From Larix sibirica (lineage: Eukaryota > Streptophyta > Pinopsida > Pinales > Pinaceae), in contig NWUY0300020129.1 in the NCBI GenBank assembly GCA_004151065.3, positions 6,109-24,129 on the forward strand: a DNA stretch of 18,021 nucleotides, in the 5' to 3' direction. Positions 1 to 8,067 of this stretch are shown here, in pieces. The translations under genes were made by a program, and so were the position numbers. Position 1 is the first letter of the stretch. Each line of letters opens with the position of its first letter. A model generated the notes under the pieces. The model did no database searches and was not told where the DNA came from. It saw nothing but the letters and a program-made list of their open reading frames with translations.

Positions 1-118
1 GTCACTCTGAGGATTCCTAGTTTTAGATGCCAAAGGCACTCTCACTTTGAGAATCAAACCTAGGCCAATGATGGAAAAATCCCATCAATTTACCGCTTGG
101 CCATAACTCAACCAACGT
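1..118 (-). mobile_element. tRNA-derived SINE relic (5' part), running off the left edge
   Basis: Read on the minus strand, 103-93 is TGGCCAAGCGG, which fits the RNA polymerase III A-box consensus TRGCNNARNGG at every position. Bases 60-50 read GGTTTGATTCT, which fits the B-box GGTTCGANTCC at 9 of 11 positions. The boxes lie about 32 bp apart, as in tRNA genes and tRNA-derived SINEs. Between them is a 6-bp stem with a 7-base loop (69-87). I could not fold acceptor or T-arm stems, so this is not a functional tRNA. The element's 3' end would lie left of base 1. The SINE family is not recognised. Confidence 0.45.
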
Positions 119-1436
119 TGATTTTTTATATTATTGCTAGAAGGGAAAGGAGTTACCTTTTTATTAATTTGTGTGCATGATAAAACATAGTTATACAAAA
201 ACAACATTAAATTAATGCTTTCCAATATTTAAAACAACAATTACAACTTGATATAATTTCTATTTTTGCATAGTAATTAGTTAATTGCAAGGTAAAATTA
301 CATTGTTTTGCATGCCTAGATCTCCTTATTAATTTTGTGCATTATTTTCCATGTGTTTTGACAACATTTTAGTCGCACATTTAATCACATATTTTTTCAC
401 AAAAATAACACTATTATTTTTTATTTGAGGTATTATTAATCATTAGTTGATCTGTAGCGAACACCTTATATCACTTAGGTACACCCCTTGAAGTTAACAT
501 GCAATAAATTCGAAGTGAGAGGAAACAAGTGAGGTGATAGTGTCTTATTTCATATAATTATCTACACTCCATTTTCCATTGTAGGATGGAAATTTCCAGG
601 TGATAACATGTCAACCCTTTTTGGGAAGATGCTTGAGATCAGTTCCCCTCCAACAAATCATTGACTTTCAAGATGATCAAAAGTATATTAGGTAGATTAA
701 TATCTATTTTGTAATCGGATTTTGGAATACTCATTATCAACCAATGCCAAACTTCAATGAGTTCATAAATAGAAATCCCTAAAGATGTGATACATGGAAA
801 GAAATAATGTCAATGGAGTTAAAACAAAACTTTATAAGGAATTACATAAGAAAAAAGTTATACTCAATGATGGCATCATTATTCTTAGGTGGGGAATCAA
901 GAGAAAAAATTAGTCTTGCTCATTCTTTTGATTTTTTAGGTTACTTCTCTTAGTTGTTGGGTAATCCTAGGTCTTCTGATAATTCCTTCTAATCTTGCAT
1001 AGGTTGGGTGGACAAATCCCTTATTATCCCATTTTTTCCTCTACACCTATAACTCTATATAACCTTGAAAAGGTGGTTTCATGTGGGATACAAGGATTAC
1101 ATCCCAACTATGTGTAGGATAGCAATAACTTTAAATGAACTAAGAGGCTTTCCATTTTAACATGCATAATCTTGGTTTGGTTAATTAAAGTGTCCTTCAT
1201 ATGTGTTCTTTTTGAACTTTTTCTCTATTTTGGATTTGCGGTGTAAATCACTAGATTGGTGTGACATCATCCTTCTTTACTCGAGCACTAATATCATTTA
1301 GAGGTACCTACATACTTTATGGATTCCTTTTTTTGTGTAAGTTATTTTTATGATACCTTATTAAATGAGAGCCAATTACAACCATAGTAGTATATTCCAA
1401 TTAGGGATTTGGTTTGGCCGTCAATAATTGCTTCCT
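119..1436. other. AT-rich intergenic sequence, no gene seen
   Basis: All frames are broken by stops, and no recognisable domain, tRNA or transposon protein was seen. The composition is AT-rich with short homopolymer runs. I see nothing to annotate. Confidence 0.6.
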
Positions 1437-1693
1437 AATGATGTACACCATGGTATATACATAAATGTGTATGTCTCTACATGTGCACCATATGCACATC
1501 CAATGACATACATATTGACACATATATTGCATTGTACATCACATATGAAAATCCATCAACATATACATTGATTAATCTATTAAAGGGTGCATCATTGTGA
1601 TGACATACATACTTAGAAATATACTACAATGTACATTGTAAATGCACATATAGTGACATACATATTGACATACATACCATGGTGTACATCATT
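1437..1693. mobile_element. MITE-like foldback element with imperfect ~60-bp terminal inverted repeats
   Basis: The outer 20 bases (AATGATGTACACCATGGTAT, 1437-1456) are perfectly inverted at 1674-1693, and the inversion continues imperfectly for about 40 more bases. Inside are a 17-bp direct repeat (1504-1520 and 1654-1670) and a perfect 16-bp palindrome (1625-1640). There is no coding capacity. A size near 257 bp, long inverted ends and AT-rich content fit a non-autonomous DNA element. No convincing target-site duplication flanks it, so the superfamily is unassigned. It could instead be a locally generated inverted repeat. Confidence 0.5.
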
Positions 1694-4600
1694 GTGGGGT
1701 GCATTAGACATTTTCCATTTGGATCTATGTTAGTAAGAGAATTATTACTTTTTGGCCTCAAGGGTATAACAATATTTACGCTAAATATGTCTTTTAAGGG
1801 AGTGGAAACCCTCAAAACCTTCATCATCAAAACTTGTCATCATATAGGAATCTTGGAAAAACCATTTGCGGATAGTCCTCTTCCAATTCCTCTTCCACAT
1901 TCCTCATGATCCACTTATCCCGTGCATTGAAGTTTACTATGTGGCTTCAGGCTCATGCTTTGTATGTTGTTAAGATTTGGCCTCTATTATGATCATGAAT
2001 TCCAGATTCTCGTTTCGTAAGAAGTGAGGTATTTTTAGTGACCATGATTAGCAGTGTCTCCATGAATCAACTTACAACACAACCACTCAATATCACCATA
2101 ACATTAAACCTCTAAAGTCAAGCAAAGTGCCTTGGAGAATAGAAATAATGTTTATTGATCTGTAGTTATTTACAAGTAGATACCTATTAAATGCACACAA
2201 ACTATAGTCAATATTTGTTCTTGTCCCTTGTCCTGCACTGCTTCACTCATTTTTATGGCAATGTGGGGTGTACAATCCATAGTGAACCCAAAACATCATT
2301 TATCTTATGTTCTCTACTCAAGAACATGATAAGGTCTGCAGATACACACCACCTATCCAATTGAAATCATATTCTAAGGACTTTGTAGTTTGACCTATTT
2401 TAATGCAATTGGATAATAAATTATAAAAGGAAACCACAAATGATCAATTGCATCCATGCTCTCGCTCAAATTGAAGTAACTGATAAGATAATAGAAATAG
2501 ATCATTACAAAATTATAATGATTGATGCCTACTAATAGTCGGATTAAAAATAATAGTGATTGATAATAATTTGATAACTCCATTAATATAATTGACAATT
2601 ATTACTCCCATAGGATTTCAAAACAATCTCAATATCCAATCGAGCAACCTCTAACATCTGAACCTCTACCACAAAGCTTGAAGGGAGCATCACACTTCAT
2701 TGTTTAGATTAATCAACAATACCACAAATATTTCCTCCTTTTTTTTTCTTCTTGATGCGCTTACCATATGTGCTCCTCTCCTCTCATTACAATATTTTTA
2801 TGTATAATTTAAGGCTCTAATCCTTTTCTCGTATATATGAATTAGATAGTCTATTTGTGTGGTTATTTGTAATAAAACTAATGTGCCATGTGTCCATGTT
2901 GAGTCCTAATATTTATTTGTGTATCTCTAGAAAAAGGTGTCTACCTTTCATGTCCAAGAATAATATTTTTCTTTATTAATTCATGATGTGTCGATTGACC
3001 TTGCATCTTTTAGTCTACACAAAACACAACATACAAATTCAATTTATCCATAAACCATACAACAAACACATGACAAATTCATGAAAATTGACCATGCATA
3101 TTTTCTCTGCTCGAAGAATCTTAGAGTGCAAGCATAAGTAGACTATATTACAACAACATGATCCCTCATTATGAGTCTTGTGCCATGTTTCATATAGATT
3201 TATTTCATCACTATTAAATTTTTATGCTACAAAACTTCCTCAATCTTATTGATATTTCTACATAAGTTAGTTGATATATGCTTACTCTCCATTTCCATTT
3301 CCATTTTTTGTATAGAATTGGTGGCCATTCAGTGCTTGCTTGGGAAGCCCATACTAGTCACATTGCATTCAATGACATTCATATCCAAGGATTTATTCCC
3401 CATATGTGTTGAGATATCCTTCAAAATAGATGTGGATGCAAAGGATTGGCATTGTAGGGAATTGAGCTAAAAACATTTGGATTTGTCGTAAAGTACAGAT
3501 GAGGACTTGAGCAAGCGAGGGGCCAATACATTCGATCCACTGCATCAAGAAGGAATCATTTGAGGTTATGGTGGAGCCACCATTTTGATCAACATTACAA
3601 GCCATCCTAATACTCCAACCTTCTTATATTATTTTTTCCTAACCTCTCAACTCAATTTGGAGACTCACATCTTATTATTCACACACATACATGGTGTTCT
3701 TGAGCATGTATGATTTTTTTTCACTATAAATGACAAAAGATTTCAGAAATGTCATGTTTCTCCATGCATAACAACATCATTCACATAAGTTGGGGCACAC
3801 ATATTGCATATGCTATAATTGTAAATGCACTTGATCTACTACTTTGTTGTACAATCATGTTTGCCAAGTGGAAATCTATTTGTAAGCACCACAAGTCAAA
3901 GGTAGGTTGACACATAATACAATGTGTCATCCATACACCACAAGGTAAACAAAGCACATCGCGATGATGCACTTGATGACATTTATCCTCATTCAAGAGA
4001 TTCTAATTTTCATATATTTACAATGGAAATCGTACTATAGTTACATAGGTAAATGAAGTAAAAAGTCGAGTAATAAAAATGACACTTAAAGGAAGACAAT
4101 TTTTTTCTTAAATTCTCATTCATGTTGAACTTATTTTGGGGGGAAGAAATGCAACAAGGTTATATTTAGAAAATCATAACATTATTTCTTTTTTACATGG
4201 CTTGACAATGCCTTGATGTATGTGACCTTGTCCTTGTATATTACAATATAGATATCAAAGCTACAAATGGAAATGACCCATTTACAATAGTGATTGGAAT
4301 TTAAGGGGATAAAACATGAATAAAGAGCCACCTAGAACTTCACCAACCTAGTTAACATGTTTGCAACATGGCAAATGTGAGCTTCACCATAAGGTAGCAC
4401 AACAAGATCCTAAGAAGTGGGAGCACATGCACAACTAGCCTCCTTCACTAGTGAAAAATGATAAACTCCCAACTCTTGCCTTGGACATATCTAAAACTAC
4501 TACGTCTCCACATTCAACAAATGTGGGATGGAAACTAATCATGGTGGATGAGAATCACATGCCATGGGTTAGGGCTTATGCTAGATGATTATGATGATCC

Positions 4601-6319
4601 ACCTTTGAAGGTTTAATTGGGGCCAACCACTGTTAATCTACGTTTGTATGCTCTAGGGTTATGCTTATGGTTTTTTCTCTAAACTTATGTTTATGCTACT
4701 TTGTTATGCAATTTCCTATATTGGGTATATTGGAATAAGTCAACTCAAGTTTTGAGTTATGTGTTATGTTGTTTGTATGTGTTTGTGTTTCTCTATGTGT
4801 GTCTGATTTGGTGAGTATTAAAAAAACACAACATATGAACTCTCCCTTTTTTCCCATTTACATTGAAAGATAGCCGAATGAACATTTAACAAGTAATTCA
4901 CCTCCAGCATAATGAGGGAGTGATCAGTAGAGATGATGTTGCTACTCCATTGTAGACTTCATTCTATGCTTATAGAATGACCACCATTATTATTTTGGGT
5001 ACTTTTGTGACACTCAACCCTTGTATCTACTCCATAATGAATCATTTCCTCCTTGTTTGTCAAGGCAGTCAAGGATTATTATGAGATAGAGTACACAATT
5101 TGCAACTAACCAACATTGAACACTAGATAGATGAGTTGGACAACCTTAAAGAAAAATGTATGCAACTATGTTTGATTTTGTTAGAATGCTTTTTTCATGT
5201 GGTGCATGAAATGATTAAATGTTTGTTTTGTGTGGAGCAAATTCAACAACATTATGTCTCTTTTAAGGGGTCTAGGCCAACCCAGGTTGCTTGGATTCAC
5301 GTCCACTTTGGAAAAAATATTGTTGTATTTACCAATGCTCTAGTGGCTTATGATTTTTTTGGAAAATCTAAGTAGAGAGTTATTATGTCAAAGCTCAAAA
5401 TGAGTGTGTGCACTCTGGAACTAGTGGGATTTTGCAAAAGCACAAACTATTAATTCTTTGTAATTTTATGAGCATTTTGTACCTTTTGTCGGACTTGCAC
5501 CTTGGATCCATTGCCGAAGCTAAAGAAGAAAAACCCATATGGTCTTGTCACTATGCGTTCATTATATCATCATGAGCATAAATTGATTCCAGTCACCTAA
5601 AAACTAGCAATCTCCAAACTTTAATGGTCTTATCTCATGATGTTTAGTACACCAATTTCAACTTTGTAGTACTTGTCAGAGAATATACAACAAACACGAT
5701 TTATTCTCAAACTCTTATGATGTTAGTGAACTTCAACATAACCATCGAAAAATATTGAGTTCGAGAGACAATCCATCTTGGTTGGTAGAATGACTATCAT
5801 CTTGCGATGAGACAAATCTCTTGCAGAAGGATAACAAAATTTGATTTTTCGATCTTGATTCACACTAAAAATCATGTTACATTTCATTGAACCTCTTTTG
5901 ACTTTAAACTAATCCCTTGTATGATAGTTTTAGGAACATTAAGACTAAATTAAATAACCAACAATATTCGAAATCCTTTGAATGAACCAAAGATGAAAAC
6001 CATTTAGAATTAGTAATGAATATCAAGTATAATAAATGATTGCCATCAAACAATACAACAATCACTATCCTAGTATCTATTATTATCCTAGTGTACAAAT
6101 TATAGGAAAACATAAATGAACAAAGAACAAGATGACATCATACATAAAATAAAATCCCAAAGAGTATTTTCCACCATTTCAAGATAAAATATACATCTAA
6201 AAAATATATCCCTTAATCTACCCATAACTACTTTATCTATGAGAGATCAACTAGATGCATGAAGGAACATAGACCCAAATCTACAATGCGTCTTACATGA
6301 CTTTTATTATAAACATAAA
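1694..6319. other. Long intergenic stretch, no supported gene
   Basis: The longest open frames are under 80 codons, lie on both strands, and have no recognisable domain or splice-linked partners. Examples are 1679-1909 and 5136-5375 on the plus strand and 3781-3996 on the minus strand. There is a short ccattt triplet-like repeat near 3290-3307. No tRNA, LTR pair or primer-binding-site motif was noticed. The region is probably very old, unrecognisable repeat sequence. Confidence 0.6.
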
Positions 6320-6625
6320 CATGTGAATAAGTATCTTACCGTTTGTTTTTTTCGTTTGAAAAAAGAAATATCTTACCCTTTGTCATAAAAGAAGTATCTT
6401 AACCTTTGTCATATCTCAACCTATAAACATTGACATTACTTCGATAAAAACACTTTTTGATTAGCACTAAACATATGGGCATAAATTAATAATAAGAAAT
6501 GATTCATCACAAAATTCATGATCCATTGAAAAACAATTCATCCCATTTTTTTAATAACCGGGGATTTTTTTTTAAATTTTTTTTTTATAACCGAAGATTT
6601 TTTATTTTTATTTATTTTTAACCAA
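6320..6625. repeat. Degenerate short tandem repeats and T-rich tracts
   Basis: Three loose copies of a phrase like 'tatcttaccctttgtcat' occur between 6330 and 6410. They are followed by T-rich tracts interspersed with 'ataaccg-gatttttt' phrases (6546-6615). These are simple-sequence decay products with no coding signal. Confidence 0.45.
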
Positions 6626-7070
6626 GAAACTATCCAAATCATCTTAATTGAGCTCCGTCAACAAAGCTTGTCGAAATACAAACCATGAGTCAAAGCCAAC
6701 CTTAATATCAAGGGGTGCCTACCATTCTAGAAAGCAGCAAAATTGAATCCTAAAACCTAAAACAAGATACCGCTCGACCTGACCGTTGAATCCGAAACCT
6801 CAGCCCCAATTCATCCCATCTTTATTCAACATATTTACCTAGATTCTCTTACATGTGTTCCTCCCTAACTTTGGAGGGTATGCTAGTTTGTTGATTATAA
6901 CCTTAGCTACTCACTTATTTGACTCGATAATGGGTCACGGTCACGAGTTTAGATCTGCCCCGGGTTGTATAATGTGCTCCATTAAAATAGGTTTTGATTT
7001 TTCTTTGTTTGAGAAAAATATGTAATATTTGGTAATTTGTTTTTATTTTTAATTAAAGTAAAAAAACCTC
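6626..7070. other. Intergenic sequence upstream of the RHM promoter
   Basis: No gene is seen. Two places are faintly tRNA-like (a minus-strand A-box-like CCGCTCGACCT at 6770-6780, and a B-box-like patch near 6940-6960), but neither has a convincing partner box at the right spacing. The region may hold fragments of old SINEs. Confidence 0.35.
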
Positions 7071-7423
7071 AGTCACAAATTCATGGGACGCCGACTTTGT
7101 TGACGGTTTTGATAGAGGGGTTGTGAATGGTTCCTATCACTTTCAGAGTTACGAGGGACGTATGGGAACGTAACACGAACTCTCTCTCTAATGGAGAGCA
7201 TAGTTGTCAAGCTTGTAAAAAATGACGTAGGTCAATAAATGGTGGAGATTTTCACTCGTTTTCCAACTACAAATAAGGCTTTTTAGACAGGTAAAGGCCT
7301 CATTCAAACCCGAGTGCTCCTTCTTCTCGCCATCTTCCTACGCGGTCGGCGGCCTCACAGATAATGAAACTGTGTCTCTGGGCTATGGGCTATATAGGTA
7401 ACATTCATCCATTCATTCTTTCG
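7071..7423 (+). promoter_or_regulatory. Putative RHM promoter and transcription start region
   Basis: This lies just upstream of the RHM leader. It contains a TGACGT bZIP-type core (7223-7228), an inverted W-box core GGTCAA (7230-7235), a CT dinucleotide run (7180-7189), and a good plant TATA-box match CTATATAG (7390-7397) that would place a start near 7420, at the head of leader exon copy 1. A weaker TATA-like 'acaaataagg' lies near 7267, and the pyrimidine-rich stretch 7318-7340 would suit an earlier start around 7300. Which start is used cannot be decided from sequence. The motif matches are short and could be chance. Confidence 0.45.
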
Positions 7424-7462
7424 ATGCCCTGCTCAGGAGACCTACCTGCATTGAGTTCTTGA
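7424..7462 (+). other. Upstream ORF in leader copy 1 (12 codons)
   Basis: ATG at 7424 encodes MPCSGDLPALSS and stops at TGA 7460-7462, nine bases before the splice donor. An in-frame ATG at 7364 would extend it to 32 codons if transcription starts far enough upstream. Being upstream of the main ATG, it could reduce translation of the RHM protein. No peptide function is known to me. Confidence 0.4.
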
Positions 7463-7471
7463 CTTCTGAAG

Positions 7472-7907
7472 GTACATTCTCTTCATTCCTTATTTGTATT
7501 TTTCGTCTTTCCTGTTTTCTTTAGGAATGAATTCACAGTCCTTTAACCTTTTATTTTTACTGCTCCTGGGCCTGCAATAGTAATTGGATTGCATGAATCG
7601 TTTGTTTCTTTTCTGATTTGAGTATAGTTTTGATTAGATCCGCATTCGTTCGTTCTTTCGATGCCCTGCTCAGGAGACCTACCTGCGTTGAATTCTTGAC
7701 TTCTGAAGGTACATTCTTCATTCCTTCTTTGTACTTTTCGTCTTTCCTGTTTTCTTTCGGAATGAATTCATAGTCTATTCATAGTCTTTTAACCTTTTAT
7801 TTGTATTGCTCCTGGGCCTGCATATAGTAATTGGATTGCATGAATCGTTTGTGTCTTTTCTGATTTGAGTATAGTTTTGATTAGATCTGCATTCATATTT
7901 CTTTCAG
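7472..7907 (+). other. Predicted 5'-leader intron (donor 7472 or 7709, acceptor 7907)
   Basis: The two duplicated donors, CTGAAG|GTACAT, precede T-rich intron-like sequence. The only good shared acceptor is TTTCTTTCAG ending at 7907, followed by GGTCCAC. Splicing from the copy 2 donor gives a 199-bp intron, and from the copy 1 donor a 436-bp intron. A third possible donor, TATATAG|GTAACA at 7398, would give 510 bp, but it overlaps the TATA-box candidate. A second possible acceptor (TTTATTTCAG, ending 8031) lies further down. The exon from 7908 to 8067 contains no ATG, as expected for leader sequence. Inferred from sequence only. Confidence 0.6.
7661..7699 (+). other. Upstream ORF in leader copy 2 (12 codons)
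   Basis: ATG at 7661 encodes MPCSGDLPALNS and stops at TGA 7697-7699. Compared with the copy 1 upstream ORF there is one synonymous change (GCA to GCG) and one replacement (Ser to Asn). The start, length, stop and distance to the donor are preserved. Confidence 0.4.
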
Positions 7908-8067
7908 GGTCCACAAGAAATCATCCCTTACTCCAGTCGAGTCTTTCCTACATTTTACCCCAGCAATATCCGAGGCAAAACATCATTTGGGTATTCTTTT
8001 GCCTGGATCTGTGCACTTGGGTTTATTTCAGGGGAGATCTGGTTGTGCCCTTGACCCAATAAATTGA

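Larger units (their letters stand above)
7402..7907 (+). repeat. Tandem duplication (237-bp period) of the RHM 5' leader exon and intron start
   Basis: Copy 1 runs from about 7402 to 7648 and copy 2 from about 7639 to 7907. They share, in order, 'ttctttcgatgccctgctc', the 'cttctgaag|gtacatt' splice donor (7471|7472 and 7708|7709), a T-rich stretch, and 'attggattgcatgaatcg'. They differ by point changes and small indels, including an 11-bp internal duplication in copy 2 near 7768-7790. Only copy 2 ends in a polypyrimidine tract plus AG (7898-7907), which serves as the intron acceptor. The matching place in copy 1 lacks AG. The divergence shows this is an old duplication rather than an assembly echo. 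Confidence 0.9.

Noticed and set aside
3781-3996. 71-codon minus-strand frame with LPCG-like motif resembling plant transposon proteins
   Set aside because: The resemblance is limited to a few residues and there is no supporting sequence on either side.
5136-5375. 79-codon plus-strand frame
   Set aside because: No domain, splice context or neighbouring coding signal. Likely chance.
6770-6960. tRNA- or SINE-like boxes near 6770-6780 and 6940-6960
   Set aside because: Each has only one partial box and no partner at proper spacing.
7472-7524. Possible short leader intron ending at TTTCTTTAG in copy 1
   Set aside because: It would be only 53 bp, below the usual plant minimum. Copy 2 has CG in place of the AG.
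7865-8062. 65-codon frame just before the RHM start
   Set aside because: It begins with TTG, not ATG, and spans the predicted leader intron and its acceptor.
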